A stretch of DNA of 64,000 nt from Cytobacillus praedii. Its GTDB lineage: Bacteria; Bacillota; Bacilli; Bacillales; Cytobacillaceae. Position 1 is the first letter of the stretch, and each line of letters starts with the position of its first letter. The stretch is from positions 1,535 to 65,534 of the forward strand of contig NZ_LMBX01000004.1 of the NCBI RefSeq assembly GCF_001439605.1, in the 5' to 3' direction. The position numbers and the translations under genes are program-made. The notes under the pieces are model-generated. The model was not told the origin of the DNA. It made no database searches and saw only the letters and a list, made by a program, of their open reading frames with translations. Shown here piece by piece: positions 43,384-52,352 of this stretch.

Positions 43384-44208
43384 ATGGATTCAAGAGTTCC
43401 TTTATCCGTCCAAAAAATTCTGAGTGAATATTTGTCCTTATATCATGAGCGAATTCCTAATACACTTGAAGGATTATATTTACATGGTTCAATTGCCCTT
43501 AACGCTTATATCGATGGCTCTAGTGATATTGATTTTGTTGGAATTATAAAGCGCCACCTAACTGAAGCAGAGTTAAAAATATTAGTTGATACCCATAGAG
43601 AATTAGCAGATAAATATAAACAGACAGGAATGGACGGATGCTATCTTCTTTGGGAAGAGATGGGCAAGAAGGAAGCGGAAAGAAAAAAACGTCTATACGT
43701 AAATGAAGGCAAGGTTGGTTGGGATAATCATGCTATAAATCCGGTTACTTGGTGGATTTTGAAAGACAAAGGAATCAACATTCTTGGACCAAAAATAACT
43801 TCATTTCATTTTGAAGTGGATGAAAGTGATCTGGCAAGCTATGTGATAAACAATATGAACACCTATTGGTCCAATCGAATAAAAAGAATTGAAAGATATA
43901 AAGGAATAGCACTTCTATTGCCAAATAAAATTGTGGATGGGGAAATACAGTGGTCTATTACTGGGATGCTGCGTCAATTCTATACACTTAAAGAACATGA
44001 TGTCATTTCAAAAGTAGATGCGGGAAAATTTGCAATCAGTTATATGCCAAAAAGATGGCATAGTATCATTCAAGAAGCGATAAGTATACGAGAAGGTTTA
44101 AATGTTCGTTACTTGGATTCTAAGAAACAACGGATTAATGATACTTTACAATGTATGAAATACATACTTGATTATTGTAATGATGTTTATCCAAGTCAGG
44201 ATGAATGA
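43384..44208 (+). CDS. Aminoglycoside nucleotidyltransferase-like protein (DUF4111)
   Basis: 274 residues. Nucleotidyltransferase core LYLHGSIALNAYIDGSSDID (GS motif and the DID acidic pair), then the C-terminal helical domain (about 160-270) of ANT(9)/AadA-type enzymes with SITGMLRQFYTLKEHDVISK. This group adenylylates spectinomycin or streptomycin, but many chromosomal Bacillus relatives have no tested activity. Ribosome site AAAAGGAG. A terminator follows. Confidence 0.85.
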   Translation: MDSRVPLSVQKILSEYLSLYHERIPNTLEGLYLHGSIALNAYIDGSSDIDFVGIIKRHLTEAELKILVDTHRELADKYKQTGMDGCYLLWEEMGKKEAERKKRLYVNEGKVGWDNHAINPVTWWILKDKGINILGPKITSFHFEVDESDLASYVINNMNTYWSNRIKRIERYKGIALLLPNKIVDGEIQWSITGMLRQFYTLKEHDVISKVDAGKFAISYMPKRWHSIIQEAISIREGLNVRYLDSKKQRINDTLQCMKYILDYCNDVYPSQDE

Positions 44209-44220
44209 GGTCAAGGCTAG

Positions 44221-44262
44221 GTAATTTAATTACGCTCTTTCTATATGTTAAGGGTGGTTTTA
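44221..44262 (+). repeat. Partial dispersed repeat
   Basis: Only the 3' arm and tail are left: AATTACGCTCTTTCTATATG and TTAAGGGTGGTTT. Confidence 0.5.
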
Positions 44263-44290
44263 ATGGATGCCTAAGAATTTTTCGCGATCG

Positions 44291-44322
44291 GACTCATTTA
44301 ATAAGTAATGAGTCTTGTTTAT
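44291..44322 (+). terminator. Terminator
   Basis: GACTCATT/AATGAGTC hairpin followed by TTGTTTATTT. Confidence 0.75.
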
Positions 44323-44407
44323 TTAAGGGAAGATTTGGTTGAAGAAAGAAATATAGAATCTATAGTATAGTTGGTATAGATCTTGGTTTAAAGGAGTGAA
44401 CATTAGT

Positions 44408-44764
44408 TTGAAGTTGATTTGCGAAATTTGTAAAATAGAGATTTCTAAGGAAGTAACTAAACTGGAAAATTTAATCTTTCTAAATGAAAATGAAGGTCAA
44501 GATTATATTCCTCAAGGTTTTTATATAGTTAATGATGGAAAAGCAGGCATAGAACTGAAAGGGTCTATCATTATAAATATCAAGGATTTAATTAATTCAA
44601 ACTTACATCCAAATGAAAGCAGATTAAATGGATGTTGTGGTTATGATGGTTTAGATGGTATGAATCGCGTTTGCTTAAATAATCATGAAATTGGCGCCGA
44701 AAATTCGGATTGCTGGATGCCACATTTTGTTGCATTAAATCCAGATTTTGTTACATTTACTTAA
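44408..44764 (+). CDS. Cys-rich uncharacterised protein
   Basis: 118 residues from TTG 44408; a GTG at 44396 overlaps the AAGGAG ribosome site and is less likely. The N-terminal CEIC and a later GCCGYDGLDGMNRVC region with HEIGAENSDCW suggest a bound metal. I recall similar small proteins in Bacilli without assigned function. Soluble. Confidence 0.65.
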   Translation: MKLICEICKIEISKEVTKLENLIFLNENEGQDYIPQGFYIVNDGKAGIELKGSIIINIKDLINSNLHPNESRLNGCCGYDGLDGMNRVCLNNHEIGAENSDCWMPHFVALNPDFVTFT

Positions 44765-44856
44765 ATTTATTACGACATATCAGCCATTGTGTTTCACTAA
44801 TAGGTGCAATATTAATAAGTTCGAATCAGTTTCAAGGAGGATTAATCCTATACACT

Positions 44857-44912
44857 CGGGTGTAATTCTGCAGTAAGAATTACGCTTTTTCTTTATGTTT
44901 AGGGACAAATTT
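44857..44912 (+). repeat. Dispersed hairpin repeat, type A copy
   Basis: CGGGTGTAATTCTGCAGTAA then GAATTACGCTTTTTCTTTATGTTTAGGG: 10-bp stem followed by T-tract. Near-complete. Confidence 0.8.
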
Positions 44913-45014
44913 TGAAATAAGAATTATAAGTAAAACTAGATATTCATCCGTACATTCCTAATCACCTTTTAAACCTCTCTGGTAATCATTTGAAAACTTT
45001 TGTCGATTTCATTT

Positions 45015-45461
45015 TCAGACAAATTCCAATATCTTAATATCTACCGCATCAAAATAGCCTATATCTTCAATTAAATCCCAAAGTTTTATACTTAATGTCT
45101 CCTCATTTTCTTTAAATGGTTGTAGTTTTTCAGTTGTAGTAAAGTATACTGGATTAAATTTAACAGCTCCATTTACTATATTTTTCACCTTTAATAAACC
45201 CTTGAATTCTAAATCTGTTACAATTTGTCCAGTTTCTTCATAAAGTTCTCTTATTGCACATTCCTTTGGAGTTTCATTTCCCTCTTTACTTCCAGCAGGT
45301 AATTCCCATTGTTTACGCCGACTGTTATAACAAATTAGGTATTTACCTTCACATTTGAGTACCGCAAATGAACCCGCTGCTGGTTGGAAATTATCTATAT
45401 CCTCTTCTTTTGTGCTAATAAAATCAAGAAATTCAAAACCATTATTTTTGGTGATAAACAA
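45015..45461 (-). CDS. Nudix hydrolase
   Basis: 148 residues, TTG start nine bases after GGGGGG. The Nudix box GSKEGNETPKECAIRELYEE continues TGQI, with all conserved Glu and Arg residues. Nudix enzymes cleave nucleoside diphosphates linked to another moiety; the substrate is unknown, although the ELPAGSKE context recalls ADP-ribose and 8-oxo-dGTP branches. Single minus-strand gene, divergent from the TolB-like gene. Confidence 0.85.
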   Translation of the reverse strand: MFITKNNGFEFLDFISTKEEDIDNFQPAAGSFAVLKCEGKYLICYNSRRKQWELPAGSKEGNETPKECAIRELYEETGQIVTDLEFKGLLKVKNIVNGAVKFNPVYFTTTEKLQPFKENEETLSIKLWDLIEDIGYFDAVDIKILEFV

Positions 45462-45674
45462 ATATCAATTCCCCCCTGCAATATAGCTAAAGAATACTTC
45501 TTGATACACCCTTTATAATCCTTTTTTTTAAATAATCCCCTAAAATAGAGGATCATTTTCATCTTCCTCTTTGAGAAATTCCCTTGAAAAATCAAATACT
45601 CCATATAACTTTCCTACTATCCATATGAATTCCTCCTACTGATTTGGTAAATCTATTAATAGGAGGGATTGAAT

Positions 45675-46892
45675 GTGGGAACTCGAATTTTATTACTGCT
45701 AACTCTCATCTGTTTTCACTTTTCTGTGAGTACAAGTGCAGAAGCCCTATTAACAGCTGCATTTATCCGTGATAACCAGCTGTGGATAAAAAAGGGTGGT
45801 CAAGAAATACAACTCACAAAGGATAGATATGTGTATACTCCGAAATGGTCATTTGACGGTCGTTTTATTGGATATATTGATGGGGATGAAAAGGGGGGGA
45901 AATCTGATCTATTCATTTATGATACAAGGGAAAAAGAGAGCTACCAGCCTTATGTGAGGGTCGAAACTTCTGATTTTAAATGGTCTCCGAACAAAAATCA
46001 GTTGGCTTACAATGATCATGGATTATTAAATGTGACAAAAATAAAGAATGGCAGGCCACAAGGATTTGAAAATGTCTCATTAGGAGTTAGTGGTTTTGAA
46101 TGGTTTCCAAACGGTAAAGAATTTATTGTTTCCTCACAATCCAACTTACTTCCTACAGGGTGGGGTCCAATTCCACTCTACAAAATTCCTATTGATGCAA
46201 ATCTCGCCAAAGATAAAATGAAGCATTTTTTTACTATTCAGACCAAAGAACCTGATTTATTTGGGATTGATGCCAATTATTTTAAATGGAGTTCTGATGG
46301 GAAGTGGGTTAGCTTTTTAGTTGTTCCTACCGCTTCTTGGTCCATGGACAGCAATACGTTATGTATTCTTTCATCACAAGGGAAACACTTTCAAGCTGTG
46401 GGAAAAATGTTAGGTTTTAATGACTGGTTTAAGTGGGCACCTTCAGCTAATCAATTGGCCTATATTTCAGGAGAAGGGAGATTCTTTGTTGAAAATAAGA
46501 ATATGACGATTGCTGAAATGCCAACATCTAAACAGCAGAAGGAATATACACCTAAAGGTTATGTAGACCTTAATCTGGAATGGCTCGCAAAAGATTTGGT
46601 AATTGTGGCTCGAGCGAAAGAGAACAAGGAGTGGAAAGAAGGACCCGTACCAACTATGTTCACATCACTTTACGCGATAAATTTAAAAACAGGAGAGCAA
46701 AAACAAATCTCGTTTCCAAGGGAGAATGAACTGGATGAGAATCCACAAGTTGTCGATTCTTACCTTACTTGGTTTCGAAGAAAGGCAGAGCACAATAAAG
46801 GGGACGTGTGGGTAAAGAATGCTTTAAATGGTCAAGAACATGTATGGCTTAAAAATGTTGATTACGCTCCAATGTTTTCTACACCTGAGTAA
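45675..46892 (+). CDS. Secreted TolB-like beta-propeller protein
   Basis: 405 residues. GTG 45675 is seven bases after AGGAGGG, whereas TTG 45669 abuts it. A Sec signal peptide (about 1-23, ending TSAEA) precedes six or so propeller blades with repeated FKWSSDGKWVSF, PKWSFDGRFIGYI, FKWAPSANQLAYI motifs. Similar proteins are called TolB-like in Bacillus, but there is no Tol system in these bacteria, so it is probably an extracytoplasmic scaffold or binding protein. Confidence 0.8.
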   Translation: MGTRILLLLTLICFHFSVSTSAEALLTAAFIRDNQLWIKKGGQEIQLTKDRYVYTPKWSFDGRFIGYIDGDEKGGKSDLFIYDTREKESYQPYVRVETSDFKWSPNKNQLAYNDHGLLNVTKIKNGRPQGFENVSLGVSGFEWFPNGKEFIVSSQSNLLPTGWGPIPLYKIPIDANLAKDKMKHFFTIQTKEPDLFGIDANYFKWSSDGKWVSFLVVPTASWSMDSNTLCILSSQGKHFQAVGKMLGFNDWFKWAPSANQLAYISGEGRFFVENKNMTIAEMPTSKQQKEYTPKGYVDLNLEWLAKDLVIVARAKENKEWKEGPVPTMFTSLYAINLKTGEQKQISFPRENELDENPQVVDSYLTWFRRKAEHNKGDVWVKNALNGQEHVWLKNVDYAPMFSTPE

Positions 46893-46928
46893 AGTCTTTA
46901 AAAATATGTTAAATGAATTTTTAACAGC

Positions 46929-46975
46929 AATCGTGCGCTTTCCTGTAATAAGGATTAGCGCTTATTTCATTTTAG
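46929..46975 (+). repeat. Dispersed hairpin repeat, type B copy
   Basis: ATCGTGCGCTTTCCTGTAAT then AAGGATTAGCGCTTATTTCATTTTAGGGC, directly downstream of the TolB-like gene. Confidence 0.7.
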
Positions 46976-47099
46976 GGCTATTTTATGGAGGAATAATACA
47001 ATAATAAATGGAATCCTTAAGGTATTGATAGTAGGGGATTTGTGCAAAAGAGTAGAAGAAAGATTTGAGGAATGACATTAACCGAGGGGAGTGTAAAGT

Positions 47100-47681
47100 T
47101 TGGAAAATACATTATTAATGACGATAGATGCATCATTTTCTTTGAACTTTTTGATTTTCATACAAAATATTTACCTCAATCAAAATCGAGATGAAGAGGA
47201 TTTAAAGTTTCCTTATTTATCAACAAGAATGCCGTTTAAGGAAGACTTTGAATTAAGGTATATAGAACTTTGGAACGACGTTTCACAAAAAATATCTGGT
47301 GATAATGGCAGCAGGGATTTAAGAATATTTTATAAAGAAAAAGAGTTGTTTTACCAACATTTGTTTGAGGATAATAGAGATAGCCAAACTAAATTTAATG
47401 AGGTCTATAAAAGCTTTCAAGTGTGGTGGGACAGCTTTGCAGGGCGATTTACAGTGGGAAGAAGTATTGATGAAACTACACAAAATTTATATTTAGATTT
47501 GGCTAATTTCCTAAAGGAAAGCGGAGTAGAACCTAAAAAGCCATTGAAAATTAGTTTAATTTACGATGAATGTTTATTGGTAAATCCTGACGTTTCATCT
47601 TATTTTGCTGTTCTTCCTACAAAAGATTTCTATATTAAATATAAAGAATTAGTTCCTAAATTAGGAGGATGCTTTTATTAA
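47100..47681 (+). CDS. Uncharacterised protein (193 aa)
   Basis: TTG start about nine bases after GGGGAG. Mostly soluble and helical with acidic stretches (FLIFIQNIYLNQNRDEEDL, FNEVYKSFQVWWDSFAGRFT, SLIYDECLLVNPDVSSYFAV). I do not recognise the family. The nearest terminator is at 47760. Confidence 0.6.
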   Translation: MENTLLMTIDASFSLNFLIFIQNIYLNQNRDEEDLKFPYLSTRMPFKEDFELRYIELWNDVSQKISGDNGSRDLRIFYKEKELFYQHLFEDNRDSQTKFNEVYKSFQVWWDSFAGRFTVGRSIDETTQNLYLDLANFLKESGVEPKKPLKISLIYDECLLVNPDVSSYFAVLPTKDFYIKYKELVPKLGGCFY

Positions 47682-47759
47682 AAACTAACGGAGAAAATTG
47701 CATTCTTAAGCAAAACACTCCGTACTGTAGGTGAAAATATATTGTCACTTGAAGCGAGT

Positions 47760-47799
47760 GAAAATTGGAGCACTTCCTCCAGTTTTCCTCGTTTTTTTG
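47760..47799 (+). terminator. Terminator
   Basis: GAAAATTGGAG/CTCCAGTTTTC hairpin followed by TTTTTTT. Beyond it, 47800-48167 carries a few imperfect inverted repeats but no gene. Confidence 0.8.
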
Positions 47800-48167
47800 T
47801 TTTCGAAAGCGGAGGATAAGATAGTAAAAGTAAAAACATAAAATAGCCTGGTAAATGAGTGTTTCAGGATGAAAAGAGAGGAGACAAGGGTGAATAAATG
47901 CAGCATACTCCTTTTCATCAACCCTTATTCCTAATTTTCAGGGGACAACTTTTTGTCCAATTATTTAGGGATCCTATATGTAAAATTCATTCGTTTGGAA
48001 TAAAAAGGGTTGCATGAAGTTTTATAAGTGCATATAATGTGAATATAGTATATATACAATATGGAGATTTGTGAGGGTTTCATGTACAGTGCACATAATT
48101 GGTGAAATATGAGGGTGATTTTTAGGATAGTCGTAAAACTTAACTTTATTGGGGGAAGAAAGAAATA

Positions 48168-48344
48168 ATGAAACAAGTATCGATCATCGGAGTTATTTTT
48201 ATTGTAGTAATATTTGTTCTTTTAAAGGTTTATCAGGACTCAATACCAAGAATTAGCGAGCCAATAACAAATATACTAGTTTTTGTAGTATTTATAATTT
48301 TTATCATTATATTTGGATTATCTAAAATTAGTAAAAAAAGATGA
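48168..48344 (+). CDS. Small two-span membrane protein (58 aa)
   Basis: ATG after GGGGGAAG. Two hydrophobic helices (about 4-20 and 33-52) separated by VYQDSIPRISEP; basic tail KISKKR. Lies 25 bp before the GntR gene on the same strand and may share its transcript. Family not recognised. Confidence 0.6.
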   Translation: MKQVSIIGVIFIVVIFVLLKVYQDSIPRISEPITNILVFVVFIIFIIIFGLSKISKKR

Positions 48345-48369
48345 GAAAAAGCAAAGAAGAGGGATTCAC

Positions 48370-48741
48370 ATGCAAATAATTCTTTCTAATAGTTCTAAGG
48401 AGCCGATTTATGAACAAATTACGAATCAAATTAAATCATCTATTTTATCAGGTGATCTACAAGATGGGGCAGCGCTGCCTTCCATGCGTCAACTCGCAAA
48501 GGATTTACAGATTAGTGTGATAACGACGAAACGTGCATATGAGGAATTAGAAAAGGCAGGCCTTATTTATTCCATTGTCGGAAAAGGTTCTTTTGTCGCA
48601 GAACAGAATGTAGAAGTCATGAGAGAAAGGAAGTTGAAGGCTATTGAGGAGCAGTTGAGTGCGGTCATAATCAATAGCAGAGAAATTGGTCTATCCATTG
48701 ACGAACTGCAGCAATTATTGAAGATTTTATCTGAGGAGTGA
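48370..48741 (+). CDS. GntR-family (YtrA-type) regulator
   Basis: 123 residues from ATG 48370. Winged helix-turn-helix (about 10-75: EPIYEQITNQIKSSILSGDL, LPSMRQLAKDLQISVITTKR, YSIVGKGSFVAEQ) and a short dimerising tail, the YtrA subgroup with no ligand domain. Such repressors control the ABC exporter encoded next to them; the ABC genes start 5 bp downstream. Confidence 0.88.
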   Translation: MQIILSNSSKEPIYEQITNQIKSSILSGDLQDGAALPSMRQLAKDLQISVITTKRAYEELEKAGLIYSIVGKGSFVAEQNVEVMRERKLKAIEEQLSAVIINSREIGLSIDELQQLLKILSEE

Positions 48742-48746
48742 AATGA

Positions 48747-49613
48747 ATGGAAAATGTAGTTGATTTAAAAGATGTAACGAAAAACCTCAAAGGTTTCTCT
48801 GTTAATAATATGAATTTACAAGTGAAACAAGGCTTTATTACGGGCTTCATTGGAGAAAATGGTGCTGGTAAATCGACAACGATAAAAATGATCATGAATT
48901 TATTAAAACCTGATGCTGGAGAGGTTAAGCTTTTTGGGTTGGACTACACGACACATGAGAAAGAGATCAAGGAGCGCATTGGGTTTGTATACGATGACAA
49001 TGTGTTTTTTGAAGGATTGAACTTAAAAGATATAAAGCGCATCGTTGGACCAGCTTACAAACAATGGGATGATACCTTGTTTTATCAATATGTGGAAAAA
49101 TTCGAATTGCCCCTTAATAAAGCGATAAAAACGTTCTCAAAGGGGATGCAAATGAAGGCATCATTGGCGATCGCCCTGTCCCATCATGCAGAGCTAATCA
49201 TAATGGACGAACCAACAGCAGGCTTAGACCCTATTTTTAAACGGGAGCTGCTGGATCTTTTACAAGAATTAATGATTGATGGGAGTCGTACCATTTTCTT
49301 CTCAACGCATATTACAACAGATTTAGATCGTATCGCCGATTATATTGCTTTTATACAGAATGGACAATTAGTGTTTAATCAGTCCATTCATGATATAGCT
49401 GAAAATTATGCGCTCGTGAAAGGAGGAATGGAACTGCTGGATAGAGACACGGAAAAGGCTTTTATCCATATTCATCCTGCGCCAACTGGTTTTGTGGCAT
49501 TAACGGAAAATATTAAAGCTGTGAAAAATATCTTCGGGGATGCGGTTGTCATTGAAAGAGCATCTTTGGAAGAAATCATGTTTTATATGAAAGGAAGAAA
49601 AAGCTATGTTTAA
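48747..49613 (+). CDS. ABC transporter ATP-binding protein (YtrB-like)
   Basis: 288 residues. Walker A GENGAGKST (about 35-43), signature-like FSKGMQMKASLAIAL (the usual LSGGQ is replaced by FSKGM), Walker B LIIMDEPTAGLDP and the His-switch STHITTDLDRIADY. The C-terminal 70 residues are a small accessory domain. Overlaps the permease gene by eight bases. Type of substrate unknown; YtrB-like pumps respond to cell-wall antibiotics in B. subtilis. Confidence 0.88.
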   Translation: MENVVDLKDVTKNLKGFSVNNMNLQVKQGFITGFIGENGAGKSTTIKMIMNLLKPDAGEVKLFGLDYTTHEKEIKERIGFVYDDNVFFEGLNLKDIKRIVGPAYKQWDDTLFYQYVEKFELPLNKAIKTFSKGMQMKASLAIALSHHAELIIMDEPTAGLDPIFKRELLDLLQELMIDGSRTIFFSTHITTDLDRIADYIAFIQNGQLVFNQSIHDIAENYALVKGGMELLDRDTEKAFIHIHPAPTGFVALTENIKAVKNIFGDAVVIERASLEEIMFYMKGRKSYV

Positions 49614-50211
49614 TTTAATCAGACGTGATGTCATACTCCAGAAAAGGATGCTATTAACCTATATTCCTTTTATCCTATTCTTTATTTTCATGGATAAACA
49701 TCCAGCTTTAATTTTTCTGGTTGTCAGTATTTTTATCCCTTTTAACACATATTTTTACGATGAAAAAGCAGAGACAAATATTTTGTTAAATTCTTTACCT
49801 TATACACGTAAGGAAATTATTGCATCACGCTATCTTGGTGCTATTATTTACATGGGATTATCCGTTGTGATAACAAGCATCGCTTTATTTGTTTTCAATA
49901 AACCTTTTACGGTTACTGACCTTGCCATTGGCAGTGGCTTATTCCTATTATTTGCTGCTGTAACCTTCCCATTATTTTATATCTTTAAATCACGCCATAT
50001 TTCATCGGTTGTTATGATTAGCTTTCTCATTTTAGCAGCTGTAGGACCGCATATTGTGTCATTTTTAGCGAAACATTTGACAACAATTACTGACTTTATT
50101 GCTAGATTATCCATTCCAGCTTTATATACGGGAGCGGCAGTTATTATCGTGATCCTTTATGCAGCCTCTTGGGGAGTAACCACGGTCATTTACCAGCGAA
50201 AAGCGTTCTAA
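49606..50211 (+). CDS. ABC-2 type permease
   Basis: 201 residues with six predicted membrane helices (about 18-35, 37-52, 75-95, 105-125, 135-155, 175-198). NTYFYDEKAETNILLNSLPY TRKEI is the ABC2_membrane_5-type motif of YtrC/D-like permeases. Works with the preceding ATPase. Terminator at 50334. Confidence 0.85.
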   Translation: MFNLIRRDVILQKRMLLTYIPFILFFIFMDKHPALIFLVVSIFIPFNTYFYDEKAETNILLNSLPYTRKEIIASRYLGAIIYMGLSVVITSIALFVFNKPFTVTDLAIGSGLFLLFAAVTFPLFYIFKSRHISSVVMISFLILAAVGPHIVSFLAKHLTTITDFIARLSIPALYTGAAVIIVILYAASWGVTTVIYQRKAF

Positions 50212-50333
50212 GTGACCCTTTAAACTAGCTGGAAAATATAGATGTCAATTTCCGGCTCAGATGAATGTGTTTGCATTAAAAAACAAAGCTCGATTATATA
50301 AAATAAAGATTGATAATTGAAAAAGTTTGAAAG

Positions 50334-50362
50334 AAAATCCTGTTTTATGCAGGATTTTTCTT
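50334..50362 (+). terminator. Terminator of the GntR-ABC operon
   Basis: AAATCCTG/CAGGATTT hairpin followed by TTCTTATTT. Confidence 0.8.
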
Positions 50363-50442
50363 ATTTAATAATAGGGTGCCATTAAGTAGCAATTTGTATC
50401 CAATAGGGATAGCAGGTTTTAAAAAATATTTAGAAAATCCAG

Positions 50443-50471
50443 TTGACAGTCAATCTACTGCGTGATACGAT
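50443..50471 (+). promoter_or_regulatory. Sigma-A-type promoter before the PadR operon
   Basis: TTGACA (50443-50448), a 17-base spacer and TACGAT (50466-50471). An AGTGATACT element starts 13 bases downstream, where a repressor would block initiation. The gap 50212-50688 holds this promoter, the terminator above and two further AGTATTACT-type repeats. Confidence 0.75.
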
Positions 50472-50483
50472 ATACCTGTAGTC

Positions 50484-50652
50484 AGTGATACTGGATACCA
50501 ATGACACTTAATAGTGAGGTGGAAAAATCTCTAAGAAAAATAATTGGGGCTATACTAAACTGTATGACAATGTACATGAGATAAGTATTACTTAATAGCA
50601 TGTTTTTCTAAAAGCTATTAAGTGAAAATTTTCCTTAGTAATAAGTAATACT
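50484..50652 (+). promoter_or_regulatory. Candidate PadR operator repeats
   Basis: AGTGATACT (50484-50492), AAGTATTACTT (50583-50593) and AAGTAATACT (50643-50652). AGTAATACT and AGTATTACT are reverse complements. A fourth copy, AAGTAATACAG, is at 51509 ahead of the ABC ATPase gene. Confidence 0.5.
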
Positions 50653-50688
50653 GAATATAAGTCAGACGGAATAGAGGAGGCTCTGAAC

Positions 50689-51009
50689 ATGGAAAATTTA
50701 ACTGAAATGCTTAAGGGTTCGCTTGAAGGCTGTGTACTGGAAATCATCAGCCGCCATGAAACCTATGGCTACGAGATAACCCGCCGCCTGAACCAGCTTG
50801 GGTTTACCGAAGTCGTGGAAGGGACGGTCTATACTATCCTCGTGCGATTAGAGAGGAAAAAACTGGTGAACGTAGAAAAGAAACCTTCAGATATGGGGCC
50901 GCCCCGCAAGTTTTACTCACTTAATCAGGAAGGCCGTAAAGAACTTGAATTGTTTTGGAAAAAATGGGATTATGTATCATCAAAAATAAACGTTCTGAAG
51001 TCTGTCTAG
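50689..51009 (+). CDS. PadR-family transcriptional regulator
   Basis: 106 residues. Winged helix-turn-helix of the PadR type (LKGSLEGCVLEIISRHETYG, YEITRRLNQLGFTEVVEGTV, PPRKFYSLNQEGRKELELFW), the short subfamily-1 form without a long C-terminal dimerisation helix. ATG after GAGGAGG. Heads a unit with a DUF1048 protein and an ABC exporter, the common PadR-DUF1048-DrrAB arrangement. Confidence 0.88.
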   Translation: MENLTEMLKGSLEGCVLEIISRHETYGYEITRRLNQLGFTEVVEGTVYTILVRLERKKLVNVEKKPSDMGPPRKFYSLNQEGRKELELFWKKWDYVSSKINVLKSV

Positions 51010-51082
51010 CTGCATAAGATACTCCATCCGATAGTTTGAGAGTATCTAGTTCAGCTTTATAAAAAAAAGGAGGAAAAATAAC

Positions 51083-51424
51083 ATGATGGAAATGTTCAAA
51101 AAAATGATTGGTGATAAAAAAGAGTATAAAATGATGATGGCTCGGGTTGAAGCCCTGCCAAAGGATTACCAGTTTGTATTTAAGAAAATTCAAAACTATA
51201 TGTGGAATTTCGCATCAGGCAACGGGATGGATATGCTGCACATCCAGTATGAATTAATCGAGTTGTTCGAAGCCGGTGCGGCGGATGGCAGACAGGTACT
51301 GGATATCACTGGGGATGATGTGGCGTCCTTTGCTGACGAATTAGTAGCAAATGCTAAAACCTATGTCGCCAAGTATCGTGAAGACTTGAATCAAAGTATT
51401 ATGAAGCAATTAGGAAAAAAGTAA
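51083..51424 (+). CDS. DUF1048 protein
   Basis: 113 residues, helical. DKKEYKMMMARVEALPKDYQ and FVFKKIQNYMWNFASGNGMD match DUF1048, a small domain nearly always encoded beside PadR regulators and ABC-2 exporters. Role unknown. ATG after AAGGAGG. Confidence 0.83.
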   Translation: MMEMFKKMIGDKKEYKMMMARVEALPKDYQFVFKKIQNYMWNFASGNGMDMLHIQYELIELFEAGAADGRQVLDITGDDVASFADELVANAKTYVAKYREDLNQSIMKQLGKK

Positions 51425-51442
51425 ATTCAATAGATTATGCCG

Positions 51443-51496
51443 ACTGAATAGATGGTTACAAATGTGAATTGCTCCCTTCGCTATTCAGTTATATTT
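51443..51496 (+). terminator. Possible terminator or attenuator
   Basis: ACTGAATAG (51443-51451) pairs with CTATTCAGT (51481-51489) over a 29-base loop and is followed by TATATTTTT. It would separate PadR-DUF1048 from the ABC genes. Confidence 0.5.
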
Positions 51497-51508
51497 TTGA
51501 TAAGTAGT

Positions 51509-51519
51509 AAGTAATACAG
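51509..51519 (+). promoter_or_regulatory. Candidate PadR operator before the ABC genes
   Basis: AAGTAATACAG within a stretch (51500-51532) resembling 50637-50668 ahead of padR over about 30 bases, including GAATAT.AGT.AGAC. Confidence 0.5.
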
Positions 51520-51593
51520 AATATCAGTGAGACTAAATAGAGGGGTATAACAAACTAACTCTGCAAGGAGCATCTTATAAGGAGGAAAAAAGT

Positions 51594-52352
51594 ATGACTA
51601 TAGCGATTTCTGTAAAAGGGCTAAAAAAATCCTTTAAAGACAAGGACGTCTTAAAGGGAGTGAATTTAGAGGTACGGCGTGGTGAAATTTTCGCCTTGCT
51701 GGGCTCAAATGGAGCGGGGAAGACGACGACGGTTAACATTCTCTCGACGCTGATGAAACCTGATGACGGCAAAGCAGATATTTGCGGATTTGACGTTCAG
51801 CGTCAACCGGATCATGTTCGCCAGTGTATCAGCCTAACAGGGCAGTTCGCAGCTTTAGACGGCATGCTCACTGGGCGAGAAAACCTGATAATGATCGCCA
51901 AGTTGAGAGGCGTATCCAATCCCGCCGGGGTCGCTGATGATTTGCTTGCAAGATTCAGCCTGCATGACGCAGCAAACCGCCGGGCGGACCAGTATTCCGG
52001 CGGGATGAAACGCCGGCTTGACATAGCCATGAGCCTGATCGGGAAGCCTTCAGTCATTTTTCTCGACGAACCGACGACAGGGCTTGATCCCGAAGCGCGG
52101 ATTGAAGTCTGGGATACCGTTAAGCAGCTCGCCGGAGCCGGTACGACTATATTGCTGACCACGCAGTACCTGGAGGAAGCAGAACAACTGGCGGACCGTA
52201 TTGCTATCCTGCATGGAGGAGAAATCATCACGACCGGTACCCTTACTGAACTTAAAGAGATGTTCCCGCCAGCAAAAGTAGAGTACATCGAGAAGCAGCC
52301 GACATTGGAGGAAATTTTCCTCGCGATTATCGGCAAAAAGGAGGTAATGTAA
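51594..52352 (+). CDS. ABC transporter ATP-binding protein (DrrA-like)
   Basis: 252 residues. Walker A GSNGAGKTT (about 38-46), signature YSGGMKRRLDIAMSL, Walker B VIFLDEPTTGLDPEAR, His-loop TTQYLEEAEQLADRIAIL, the DrrA daunorubicin-exporter family pattern. It pumps hydrophobic drugs outward together with the permease that starts one base after its stop. Codon use is visibly GC-richer (about half G+C) than the flanks, suggesting recent acquisition. ATG after AAGGAGG. Confidence 0.9.
   Translation: MTIAISVKGLKKSFKDKDVLKGVNLEVRRGEIFALLGSNGAGKTTTVNILSTLMKPDDGKADICGFDVQRQPDHVRQCISLTGQFAALDGMLTGRENLIMIAKLRGVSNPAGVADDLLARFSLHDAANRRADQYSGGMKRRLDIAMSLIGKPSVIFLDEPTTGLDPEARIEVWDTVKQLAGAGTTILLTTQYLEEAEQLADRIAILHGGEIITTGTLTELKEMFPPAKVEYIEKQPTLEEIFLAIIGKKEVM

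Noticed and set aside
45001-45006. TGTCGA hexamer resembling the ECF element
   Set aside because: No CGTC or CGTT at the 17-base spacing, and it lies at the 3' end of a minus-strand gene.
45395-45604. Minus-strand frame upstream of the Nudix gene
   Set aside because: Overlaps the Nudix start in another frame and has no ribosome site.
23661-46975. Hairpin repeats as a CRISPR array
   Set aside because: Copies are kilobases apart with no regular spacers and no cas genes.
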